Of a stretch of 20,581 nucleotides of DNA, positions 12,799 through 20,581 are shown piece after piece; the stretch's first letter is position 1, and the number at the start of each line of letters is the position of its first letter. Both the position numbers and the translations under genes were made by a program. The notes beneath the pieces are model-generated. The model was given only the letters and a program-made list of their open reading frames with translations, searched no databases and was not told the origin of the DNA. Source of the DNA: a virus; IMG/VR virus record IMGVR_UViG_3300033149_004276, positions 1-20,581 of that record; one strand, 5' to 3'.

Positions 12799-14223
12799 AT
12801 GGATGCGATAACGGCAGGTGGTTATGGATGGTATCAGCCACTCATAAACCAGACGTTGGGCTATCTAGACTACCTGCTATCTCGAGCCGGACTGACCGGC
12901 TATTACCAGGAACCCGAGGTGCCAGCGCCCACGGAGCGCGAAGCGCTCATGGCGATCTGGAATGACAGGCCGGACATAAAGGACTTATACGATAAGAACT
13001 GGGGCGAGGGCCAGTACGCCCCCTGGCGTGCTGTGGCCGACTGGCTGTCCTGGACCCCCGAAACGGAGGTGGAGCAGGCGGGTCGTGACCCTATTCAGTA
13101 TGCCATTTCCTTGGGCCTGATCGAGCCGGGGAAAGAGGCCGGCGAGAAGGAGCCCACCCTGGCCATGCGGCAGTTCGAGGAGGCCCAGAAGGAGTGGTGG
13201 GCGTCTTTTGAGGAGGACCAACGCCGGGCGGATCGGGAGTTCTTACGACAGCAAGGGCTCGATGAGGAGGCTATTCGTCAATATGAGGAAGCCAAAGAGG
13301 AGCGATACTACCGCTACGGCGTCGTTGATGAGCAGTGGGAGAAGGAGTATCTCCGGCAGATTGGCCTCGATGAGGAGGACATTCGGCGCTGGGATCTGGA
13401 TCGGCAGGATCGCCTGGATGCCTTTGCCGAGGATACGCGACGCTGGGAGGCGGAACAGGCCCGCCTGCTGAATCTGGATAAAGAGGACGTTCGGCGCTGG
13501 AACGCCATGTTTGCCCAGGAGCAGCTCAGGGATGAGCGGTCTTGGCAGCAGTGGTCTGACGAGTTCGAGTTCAAGAAGCAGGCCTGGGCGGAGGAGCTGG
13601 GGCTGGAGCGCGAGAAGTTCCGGTTCGAGTCCGGGCTTGCCGAGCGCCAGCAGGAGTTCTACGAGCGCATGGCCGAGCAGGGGTTGGGACTGGATTACCT
13701 CAATCTCTTGTCTGGGCTTCGCGGCCCCCAGGACTGGTTGCGGTACAGTCAGGCCAAGCGTGCTGCCCAAACGACGGAACTGCCGGGCTTTGCTCAATCT
13801 TTCCTCACCGGGCAACCGATGGCCGGCTTCCAGGGAGCGGCTCCCGTTCCCGCAGCTAGTCCCGAGGGGTTACTGACCTGGCAGGAGCAGCTGGCTAAGG
13901 GTCTTGGTGTCTTGCCGGGTGCCGGGGCGCAGGCTGGTCAGGTCGTAGCAGAGCCCCAGCTTCAGCAGCCGGTCTCCACGGCCTGGAACCCCTATACGGT
14001 TCAAGCCCAGCAGCAGACGCCCGCTGATTTCTGGTCGTTGCTGGCCCAGAATCCCCACAAGGTCAGTGCCGCTCAGGTTGCCCAAATGACCCCCTCTGAG
14101 CAGCAGATGCTGGCGGGGGCCGTGGAGAGCTATGGCGGCTGGTGGGAAGACTGGCTACGTGGGCTTAGTCAATCGGCCCCCAGAGGACAGGCTAACCCCT
14201 GGTCTACATGGAGGGGTTGGTAA
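12799..14223 (+). CDS. Long coiled-coil phage protein (474 aa)
   Basis: ATG 12799 follows AGAGG with 6-nt spacing; an in-frame TTG lies two codons upstream. Residues about 1-100 are mixed (TAGGYGWYQPLINQTLGYLD, GEGQYAPWRAVADWLSW). Residues about 115-290 are a long charged helix region with a loose repeat, LDEEAIRQYEEAKEE, LDEEDIRRWDLDRQD, LDKEDVRRWNAMFAQ, spaced 31-37 residues. The remainder is Ala/Gln/Pro-rich with aromatic ends. It could be a scaffold, internal core or ejection protein; the sequence shows only structure type. Its TAA overlaps the next ATG by one base (TAATG). Confidence 0.75.
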   Translation: MDAITAGGYGWYQPLINQTLGYLDYLLSRAGLTGYYQEPEVPAPTEREALMAIWNDRPDIKDLYDKNWGEGQYAPWRAVADWLSWTPETEVEQAGRDPIQYAISLGLIEPGKEAGEKEPTLAMRQFEEAQKEWWASFEEDQRRADREFLRQQGLDEEAIRQYEEAKEERYYRYGVVDEQWEKEYLRQIGLDEEDIRRWDLDRQDRLDAFAEDTRRWEAEQARLLNLDKEDVRRWNAMFAQEQLRDERSWQQWSDEFEFKKQAWAEELGLEREKFRFESGLAERQQEFYERMAEQGLGLDYLNLLSGLRGPQDWLRYSQAKRAAQTTELPGFAQSFLTGQPMAGFQGAAPVPAASPEGLLTWQEQLAKGLGVLPGAGAQAGQVVAEPQLQQPVSTAWNPYTVQAQQQTPADFWSLLAQNPHKVSAAQVAQMTPSEQQMLAGAVESYGGWWEDWLRGLSQSAPRGQANPWSTWRGW

Positions 14224-14744
14224 TGCCCGGCATAAGAGATTGGGTAGAGCGCGCTTTGGTCTCGGCCGCAACAGCTGCCTCTGCGCTGGAGCGGCTGCCT
14301 GGTGAGGGCTATCGGGCTTACGAGGATTGGTTTTATGAAACAACGGCTCCGGGACAGGAGTTGATCGGTGACCTTGTAAAGGCCTGGTATCGTGGAGTGG
14401 CCGATCCTGTAGTAGGTGGTCTTTGGGCTGGCCTTACTGAAGCAAAGCCACCTATACAAAAGGATATCTCCGCGCTGTCTCCTCAGCAGATATATGAGGG
14501 ATTGCAGGGAGGTCGTAGTTATCTGACGCCAGAAGAGAACCGGACATTGTTGGAGTGGCAGCGTCAGCAGGCCCTCGAAGCCCCCGAGTGGTTCCGAGTA
14601 GCGGGGCGTTACTATTACGACCCGTTTATGTGGGGCAACCTTCTGCTGGGTAATGTTTCTCATGTGCTTCGGATTCCCGACTTTTCCGTGCCGGTACTCC
14701 GGGAAATGTTTGAGGAAGAGCGCGAGCTCTCTGGGAGGATATAA
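14223..14744 (+). CDS. Hypothetical phage protein (173 aa)
   Basis: ATG 14223 overlaps the previous stop by one base and is served by GGAGGGG inside the preceding gene's end; an in-frame ATG at 14208 lies within that gene and is less likely. The product has an N-terminal amphipathic helix (IRDWVERALVSAATAASALE), a Tyr/Trp-rich segment (GYRAYEDWFYETTAPGQELI), then ADPVVGGLWAGLTEA and an acidic end. No signal peptide or clear membrane span is present, although ATAASAL and VVGGLWAGL are mildly hydrophobic. No domain is recognised. Its tight position between a coiled-coil protein and the giant protein suggests a shared assembly or ejection module. Confidence 0.7.
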   Translation: MPGIRDWVERALVSAATAASALERLPGEGYRAYEDWFYETTAPGQELIGDLVKAWYRGVADPVVGGLWAGLTEAKPPIQKDISALSPQQIYEGLQGGRSYLTPEENRTLLEWQRQQALEAPEWFRVAGRYYYDPFMWGNLLLGNVSHVLRIPDFSVPVLREMFEEERELSGRI

Positions 14745-14746
14745 CC

Positions 14747-17700
14747 GTGCCGCTGGCCGATTTCTGGCGATACATTCCAATCCGGGAGCACCTTTTCCAG
14801 GAAGAAGAGGAAGAGGAACCCCTGCGGCCCCCGCCTCCCGGTATGCGTCCTCCTGCCGGCATCCCGCCCGGCATAGCTCTCTCGGAGATTGCCACCCCAG
14901 AGGGGATGATCCCCGGTGGTGCCAGGGCGCCGCAGTTACAGCCCACTCCCACTCCGATCCCGACCCCTGTACAACCCGATTCCCAATCGCCGGTGGCCCT
15001 GCCACCAATGCCGGTTCCCGTACAGCCAACACCGGCTCCTGTACAGCCAACGCCCCCTCCAGTAGTACGACCACAACCTGCTCCTGGTCCTGAGACCTGG
15101 GCGCGGGAACCCTCGCTCTGGGAAGCTATTGTGCAATCTGCGGAGGCGGCGATTGAGCCGATAGAGGAGCTTTTCGAGGGTCTACTCGCGCCGCCGGAGC
15201 CCATACAGCCTCCGCAGCCCCAGGAATACCGACGGCCTGCTGCCCCCTTCTTAGAAGAGCTGGCTGCGAGCTACGGCCTAGGTAAAGAAGCCACGGAGGT
15301 CTCTCCGGCTATTACCACGCTGGGGAGTGCGATTCAACTCTACGAAGAGCTTAGCGGACGGCGAACTCCCGAGGAGGTGATCGCTGAGTACGAGGAGAGA
15401 GTCCGGGCGCTGGGTGGCGAGCCCTTGTATGGTCCAAAGCCTACTCGTGAGGAGACTCTGGCTCTCTTCCAGTTGGCCAACGAGCGGGCTCTCTCGGTAC
15501 CCCAAATCGCTAAGATATATCAGCTGGCTGACCAGGCGGGCATGGCCTCACGAGAGTACGTTGCTGCACCCGCAGGTGGAGCCGTGCAGACTGCCATTGA
15601 CATATTACGTGGGAAGATGTCTGTACACGACTTCGCCACGGTAGCGGGGGCGCTGGGCGGTGTTAGCCCCGACCAAGACCTCATCGAGCGGACGGCTCGC
15701 GCACTGGCGGGTGCCTATGCCTATGTGCGTCTCCGCGAGTACGAGATGCCCTGGCTAAGCCGTATTGTCGCAGAGACGACACTCGATCCCTTTGGGCTCG
15801 TTGTGAACTCGTTGCTTTTCGGCTTGAAGCCCACCTCTCGTATTGGTCAGATACTACTGTTCGCATACAAGGCGCTGGACAAGGTGGACTTAGCCTGCAA
15901 CTACGCGACCATGACTCCCGAGCAGTTTATGACTGCCATGGCCTTCAATACTCTGGTCAGGCTGGGCATTGATTTTACTGGCAAGGGTTTGGCGCGGCTA
16001 AGCCAAGAGTGGCAGGGCTTGGGCGATGCTCTGAAGACAAGCCGTAACAGGGCTGAGCTAGAACGCGAGCTTCTGCGCTGGGCGCAGAGGGATATCAAGG
16101 ACGAGATTCTGCGCGGCGTAGATTACGATTCGGCCACAAACATAGGACGGAGCGTGGGGGCTAGTCCTGAGGAGGTGCAAAAGGTTCTGGCGGAGGTCTT
16201 GGCTTCTGAGGGTAAGACTGCCGAAACCTCAAACCCCGCCTTGGCTCGGCGTCTGTGGCTGCGGTTTGCTGGACCCTTGTGGGACTATGGACGCATTCAA
16301 CAAAAGTACGCTCAGGCCATGTTAGAGGGAGCCAAGCGCGACCCGCACACTTTGGACGAGATTGTAGAGGGAGCCAAGCGAGCAGAGATTCCCGGCCGCG
16401 TTGAGGAGACTCTGGAGTACGCTGCCGGTCGTTATCAGCCCTCCATTGAGCGACGCTATCGCCCCGAGGTGGTTGAGGAGCCCAAGCTCCCCACAGAACC
16501 TCCTACAGAGCCCCTTCGTCGTCATGTTGCCCCACGAGAGAGGCGTTGGGGACCAGAGCGCCCTACGCCAAAGCAGTTAGAGGAGACGGTTGAGCCGGAA
16601 GAGGCCATCCTTCGTTTCTGGAGCGAGTTCGGTTACGGGGCTATGAGCCCGGGGGAGTTTATGAAACGCCTCGAGCAAATGGAGGCAGAGATTGAGCCCC
16701 GTTTGCCCGAGGAGCCTCGGCCCGCTGAGACAGGGCGTCCTCCCGAGGAATACCGGCCGTATGGGGAGCCCCCGGAGCTGCAGGCCTATTTTACCGAGGC
16801 GGATATCGAACCCATGAGCCCAGTGGACGCCCGATGGACTTTTGGGACTGATGAGGCATTCCGTTGGCGAGACCGCGGAGATGTTCAGAAGGGCAGGCCA
16901 CTGAACATTGAGGAGGTCCCCGAGGTTGTCTATCACGCAACAGTGGATCTGCCCACCGTGCTCAAGCAGGGCGTCCTGCGAGGCCAAGTCGGTGGCGGCG
17001 GGCTGGGTGGTGGACAACGCTCCGGGGTTTCCGTAACGACGAAAGCCGAAGAGGCTCTACTTATTGTTCGTGAGTTCAGGCGGGCCGCCGAGATCGCCAG
17101 AGGCGGAGATCTGTCCGTACTGCTGCCACAGTGGGCGAGAGAAGACGCCCGGCTTGCCGGCTTGCCAGAAGACGCCCTGGACAAACTCGCTCAGAACTTT
17201 GTCAGAGAGTATCAGTGGCGGCAAAAGGAATACCCACAGTACGGCGCAGATAATGCCTGGACGAGTTATCGAACCTATTTGATTACGCGCCAGAGTGCTG
17301 GCGGGCCACGTAACCCGATTCTATACGGAACTGTGGAGCAATATGCTGCTCTCGACCCCGAAAAGCTTGGCGTATTGAGCATTCCCAGGGAGAACCTTTA
17401 TGCCTCCGGTGCTCTGGTAGTCCCTCGAGACGATGCCCTAAGCGAAATCCGGGTCTATGGCGATGTGCCGGTCCGCGATGCGCAAGTAGTAGACCTTACA
17501 ACGGGTCGGCCGTTACCTGCTGTAGAAACTCGCCCCTCTGAGGAATACAGGCCCTCCGAGAGACCCTTGGAGACAGAGCCGGAAATGGGTAAAAGACTGC
17601 CCGAGTATCCGTTCCCGCCGGGCGCATATACCCCAGAGGAGTTTGCCCAGATTCTGCGCGATATGGAAGAGCGGGGTCGGTTCCCCATGGGTACGGGCGC

Positions 17701-20581
17701 TGGTGGGTATGTGGAACCCGGTCGTGTTCCAGAGTTTGATCCGACTACACTACACCCCGCCCCTGAACTCGGACCCATAGTTAGAGACGCCCTGGCTTGG
17801 CGGTATCTTACCGCGAAGCAAGGCCGCATGGCGCGCAAATCCGATCTGGACGACTGGCTTATGGATAGGTTCGGCCTGTCGGAAATAGAAGCACGCGACA
17901 TCAGCAACTACATCGAAAGCCACTATCCCTTCTCTTTCAGAATCCGCGGCGGGCGGGCGGAGTGGTCTGTCAAAGAGTCCGGCGGTATGCCTGAGCCAAA
18001 ACTCTCTGATTACCCTGACCTGGCAGTTTCTCCCGTATCACGAGCAGAAGAAGTGGAGGTTCAAGAACCTCGTCCGGCTGTTTCTGAGAAGCCGGAGCCA
18101 GAGCTGGGAGAGGCGAGAGAAGAGCCACTGGTGACTGCACGTTACGTCGTCTTCCCCCCATATACAGCCGGTCCTGGCGGTTCTGACAAGCGCAGACGCT
18201 TCCGACAGCGCCTGCGGCGGTATCGTGAGCGCATGGAGCAATACGGTCTCGAGGTGCGTTTCATCTGGGATGAGTTGGGTCCGCCCGAGTTCGAGGTACG
18301 CGGCACCCGCGAACAGATAGAAGCAGCCAAGGAAGGTACCAAACGTCTCAAACTGGAGTGGCAGCCGGAACGTCCTCCTGCCGTAGCGGAAAGGCCAGTA
18401 CCGGAGCTGGGAGAACCTGCTGAGGAGCCTCGCCCAGAACGTCCTCCTGCCGTAGCGGAAAGGCCGGTACCGGAGCTGGGAGAAGCCAGAGAACAGCCGC
18501 TAGCAACTGCGCATTACGTCGTCTTTCCCGCAGATACAAACAGTGCCACCCGACGACGCTTGCGGCGCTATGCTGAACGCATGAGGGAGTATGGGCTCCA
18601 TGTACTTCCTATCTGGCGTGACGTGGGTCCCTGGGGCAAGATGGGTCCACCTGAGTTCGAAGTACGCGGCACCCGCGAACAGATAGAAGCAGCTAAGGAG
18701 GGCACTAAGCGTCTCCAACTGGAGTGGCAACCAGAGTTCGAAAAGCCCGCCGAGGAACGTCGCCCGGAACGTCCCCCTGCGATAGCCGAGAGACCTCAGC
18801 CAGAGTTAGGAGAAGCCAGAGAAGAACCAATAGCAACCGCCCGTTACGCTGTCTTTCCCGCAGATACGGACAGTGCGACCCGACAGCGCATACGGCGCTA
18901 TGCTGAACGCATAAAGCAGTATGGGCTAAATGTACGTCCTGTCTACGTACCTTCTACCGAGCAGGAGGTAGGTCTGCCCGAGTTCGAAGTATTTGGTAGC
19001 CATGAGCAGGTAGAAGCAGCCAAGGAGGGCACTAAGCGCCTCCAACTGGAGTGGCAAGCGACAACAGAGTGGCAACCAAAGTTCATGAGGCCCGCTGAGG
19101 AACGTCGTCCGGAGCGTCCTCCCGCTGCTGCTGAGAGACCCGAACCAGAGCTGGAAAGGCCGCTGGAAAGAGAACCTAGACCTCCCGCTGCCGCTGAGAG
19201 ACCAGCACCAGAGTTAGGAAAGCCAGCCGAGAGGCCTCGTCCAGAACGTCCTCCCGCTGTAGCAGAAAGACCCGAACCGGAGCTGGGAAAGCCGCGAGAG
19301 AGAGAACGTAGACCTCCCGCCATTGCTGAGAGACCAGTGCCAGAGCTGGGAAAGCCACCAGAAGAGGAGCGCAGACCTCCTGCCGTTGCTGAGAGACCGG
19401 TACCGGAGTTGGGAGATATCACGGTTCCAGAGCGAAAGACCTTCCCCGAGGAAAAGTTCGGCCCAGAGCCACACATCGTTGTGGCTACCGGCCCTGATCC
19501 CAACAAGGGTTATGAGTTTGTCGTTGATGTAGTTCCCGAAGATGAGCTGGTCACTTCTCACTCTTGGACCGGTGAGGAACACATAGAGTACCCCCGTAAC
19601 CTTCAGCCCCGCATAAGTCGGGCAGACCGGCCCTCGCGGGAACAGATCGCTCACATAGCTGCGACTCTACAGCCTCGAGAGCTGACCAAGGGTCTGGACA
19701 TAGATCAGCCGGGGACCCTGGATACCGGCGCTCCCATCGTAGCCGACCACCTAAGTCCCGATGGTGAGCCCATCACTGCCGTAGAGTCCGGGAACGCCCG
19801 GGTCGAAGCCATCAGACTAGCCAAGGAGCAGTTTCCAGACCGTTACGAGGACTATCAGGTCCGGCTGCTGGAGGAGTTGAAGCGTTACCCCGACCTTGCA
19901 GCCAAAGCTGAAGACTTGATAGAGGAGGGGCGTGCCCCGATAGCGGTACGTCATCGGGTGAGTGACGTAGACCCCGAGGCCTTTGTAGATGAGGCCAATG
20001 TACCGGCTGTACAGGCGTACACTCCCGCGGATCAGGCCGGGGTGGATGCCCGACGCTACCTGACCGACGACATAGTACGTAGCCTGGACGTTGAGAGAGA
20101 CGAGGCCGGCGTCGAGCAACAACTGCGAGCACAACCCGAGTTCGTCCGGGGGTTCGTCAAGAAACTCCCCCAGCGAGAACAGGCCGTGGATGAGCGGGGT
20201 GAGCCCACGCCCCAGACGATACAGCGTTTGGCCAACGCGCTTCTGGCCAAGGCGTTTCCCGGACCGGAGGGAGAGGAACTTCGCAAGACCCTCACGGCGC
20301 GTTACCCTACCAGCATTCAGCAGGGGGTTCTGGACGCTGCGCCACAACTGGCCGTTGCCGAGACTCTGATCGCTGCGGGGGAAAGAGACCCAAGCCTGAG
20401 CATTGCCAAGGACTTGGCTAAGGTAGTCAACGTTTTGACCATCGTTGAGGATAGCAACACGACGGTGGCCAAATGGCTGACCAAAGAGCGGACCGAGCCC
20501 CGACTGCCGGGTGTGGAGAGTGTGCTGACTCCGGTACAGGAAGCTTTATTGGAGGCCCTGGACACGGTACGTCGTCAACCA
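14747..20581 (+). CDS. Giant polyvalent protein with ART-like, KH-like and DdrB-ParB domains (partial)
   Basis: One frame is open from GTG 14747 (GGGAGG upstream, at 14733-14738) to the last base, at least 1,945 codons. Residues 20-130 are Pro-rich. About 165-560 are helical and unassigned. About 725-920 (VVYHATVDLPTVLKQG, SVTTKAEEAL, DVPVRDAQVVDL) resemble an ADP-ribosyltransferase-like domain, with His730 as candidate. About 1005-1080 may be a winged helix. 1128-1445 hold three repeats ending FEVRGTREQIEAAKEGTKRL or similar (KH-like), joined by PPAVAERPVPELG linkers. About 1600-1720 match the DdrB-like ParB domain (QPRISRADRPSREQI, TGAPIV, ESGNARVEAIRLA with GNAR at 1682-1685), and the helical tail follows that family. 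Known polyvalent proteins enter the host with phage DNA and counter defence; that role is inferred here. Confidence 0.75.
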   Translation, partial: MPLADFWRYIPIREHLFQEEEEEEPLRPPPPGMRPPAGIPPGIALSEIATPEGMIPGGARAPQLQPTPTPIPTPVQPDSQSPVALPPMPVPVQPTPAPVQPTPPPVVRPQPAPGPETWAREPSLWEAIVQSAEAAIEPIEELFEGLLAPPEPIQPPQPQEYRRPAAPFLEELAASYGLGKEATEVSPAITTLGSAIQLYEELSGRRTPEEVIAEYEERVRALGGEPLYGPKPTREETLALFQLANERALSVPQIAKIYQLADQAGMASREYVAAPAGGAVQTAIDILRGKMSVHDFATVAGALGGVSPDQDLIERTARALAGAYAYVRLREYEMPWLSRIVAETTLDPFGLVVNSLLFGLKPTSRIGQILLFAYKALDKVDLACNYATMTPEQFMTAMAFNTLVRLGIDFTGKGLARLSQEWQGLGDALKTSRNRAELERELLRWAQRDIKDEILRGVDYDSATNIGRSVGASPEEVQKVLAEVLASEGKTAETSNPALARRLWLRFAGPLWDYGRIQQKYAQAMLEGAKRDPHTLDEIVEGAKRAEIPGRVEETLEYAAGRYQPSIERRYRPEVVEEPKLPTEPPTEPLRRHVAPRERRWGPERPTPKQLEETVEPEEAILRFWSEFGYGAMSPGEFMKRLEQMEAEIEPRLPEEPRPAETGRPPEEYRPYGEPPELQAYFTEADIEPMSPVDARWTFGTDEAFRWRDRGDVQKGRPLNIEEVPEVVYHATVDLPTVLKQGVLRGQVGGGGLGGGQRSGVSVTTKAEEALLIVREFRRAAEIARGGDLSVLLPQWAREDARLAGLPEDALDKLAQNFVREYQWRQKEYPQYGADNAWTSYRTYLITRQSAGGPRNPILYGTVEQYAALDPEKLGVLSIPRENLYASGALVVPRDDALSEIRVYGDVPVRDAQVVDLTTGRPLPAVETRPSEEYRPSERPLETEPEMGKRLPEYPFPPGAYTPEEFAQILRDMEERGRFPMGTGAGGYVEPGRVPEFDPTTLHPAPELGPIVRDALAWRYLTAKQGRMARKSDLDDWLMDRFGLSEIEARDISNYIESHYPFSFRIRGGRAEWSVKESGGMPEPKLSDYPDLAVSPVSRAEEVEVQEPRPAVSEKPEPELGEAREEPLVTARYVVFPPYTAGPGGSDKRRRFRQRLRRYRERMEQYGLEVRFIWDELGPPEFEVRGTREQIEAAKEGTKRLKLEWQPERPPAVAERPVPELGEPAEEPRPERPPAVAERPVPELGEAREQPLATAHYVVFPADTNSATRRRLRRYAERMREYGLHVLPIWRDVGPWGKMGPPEFEVRGTREQIEAAKEGTKRLQLEWQPEFEKPAEERRPERPPAIAERPQPELGEAREEPIATARYAVFPADTDSATRQRIRRYAERIKQYGLNVRPVYVPSTEQEVGLPEFEVFGSHEQVEAAKEGTKRLQLEWQATTEWQPKFMRPAEERRPERPPAAAERPEPELERPLEREPRPPAAAERPAPELGKPAERPRPERPPAVAERPEPELGKPRERERRPPAIAERPVPELGKPPEEERRPPAVAERPVPELGDITVPERKTFPEEKFGPEPHIVVATGPDPNKGYEFVVDVVPEDELVTSHSWTGEEHIEYPRNLQPRISRADRPSREQIAHIAATLQPRELTKGLDIDQPGTLDTGAPIVADHLSPDGEPITAVESGNARVEAIRLAKEQFPDRYEDYQVRLLEELKRYPDLAAKAEDLIEEGRAPIAVRHRVSDVDPEAFVDEANVPAVQAYTPADQAGVDARRYLTDDIVRSLDVERDEAGVEQQLRAQPEFVRGFVKKLPQREQAVDERGEPTPQTIQRLANALLAKAFPGPEGEELRKTLTARYPTSIQQGVLDAAPQLAVAETLIAAGERDPSLSIAKDLAKVVNVLTIVEDSNTTVAKWLTKERTEPRLPGVESVLTPVQEALLEALDTVRRQP
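14976..15005 (-). repeat. Double-hairpin element inside the giant gene
   Basis: Read on the minus strand: GTGGC-AGG-GCCAC, CG, then GCGAT-TGGGA-ATCGG (one mismatch at the end pair). On the plus strand it encodes PDSQSPVALPP in frame within the Pro-rich N-terminal linker, so the protein tolerates it. Confidence 0.85.
16323..16380 (+). repeat. Short direct repeat in the giant gene
   Basis: TAGAGGGAGCCAAGCG occurs at 16323-16338 and 16365-16380, encoding (L/V)EGAKR twice, 14 residues apart. It probably reflects a small helical duplication. Confidence 0.6.
18070..19420 (+). repeat. Three KH-like domain repeats and nine Pro/Glu linker repeats
   Basis: Domain copies start near 18128, 18500 and 18830, each 70-85 codons, with shared TARYVVFP-type starts and FEVRGTREQIEAAKEG-type ends. 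Nine copies of a linker of the type RPPAVAERPVPELG occur: one before domain 1, two between 1 and 2, one between 2 and 3, and five after 3. Several linker copies are near-identical in DNA, for example at about 18370 and 18440. Confidence 0.85.

Noticed and set aside
18122-18142. Further copy of the double-hairpin element inside the giant gene
   Set aside because: The resemblance (CCACTGGTGACTGC) lacks both paired stems, and the peptide EEPLVTAR belongs to a protein repeat also seen near 18495 and 18825.

Overview
The window looks like the packaging and virion-gene part of a tailed double-stranded DNA phage or prophage. Its GC content is moderate to high. A divergent set of small minus-strand genes lies at the left edge. 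A long plus-strand operon then runs off the right edge: a candidate small terminase, a large terminase, a portal of about 730 residues (P22-like in size), several small genes, two paralogous propeller/fibre proteins, a fibre-adaptor-like protein, a trypsin-like protease, coiled-coil proteins, and a very large polyvalent protein that is still open at the last base. No major capsid gene, tRNA, integrase or replication gene was recognised. The host cannot be named from sequence alone. The dispersed palindromes vaguely recall intergenic repeats of Chloroflexota-type genomes, but that is only a hint.

Layout. 1-678: three small minus-strand genes behind a good sigma70-type promoter (-35 743-748, -10 720-725). 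679-1220: non-coding, filled with a degenerate G-rich ACTTGG repeat array. 1221-1739: HTH protein with a TerS-like layout. 1740-2521: a cluster of double-hairpin palindromic elements plus one small ORF that has absorbed several of them. 2522-3844: TerL. 3845-3908: back-to-back elements. 3909-6104: portal. 6104-6697: two small genes with a duplicated portal tail between them. 6699-9793: two tandem paralogues, each with exactly seven propeller-type repeats; the first also carries about 17 copies of a 20-residue alanine-rich repeat. 9816-11457: two small virion-like proteins and a trypsin-like protease. 11470-14744: small basic, acidic, Gln-rich, coiled-coil and unknown proteins in tightly packed order. 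14747-20581: the giant polyvalent protein, with a Pro-rich N-terminus, an ART-like region, three KH-like repeats in a Pro/Glu-rich linker, and a DdrB-type ParB domain.

How it fits together. TerS/TerL and portal form the DNA packaging motor. The propeller/stalk proteins and the adaptor-like protein are candidates for host recognition. The protease, coiled-coil proteins and giant protein resemble cargo that could be packaged and ejected with the DNA.

The most unusual features are three. First, a dispersed roughly 30-bp element made of two adjacent hairpins whose stems covary between copies; it touches start and stop codons and is read in frame inside at least two ORFs. Second, a tandem duplication of a seven-repeat propeller gene in which one copy has lost or never gained a whole number of 20-residue stalk repeats. 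Third, the multidomain giant protein.
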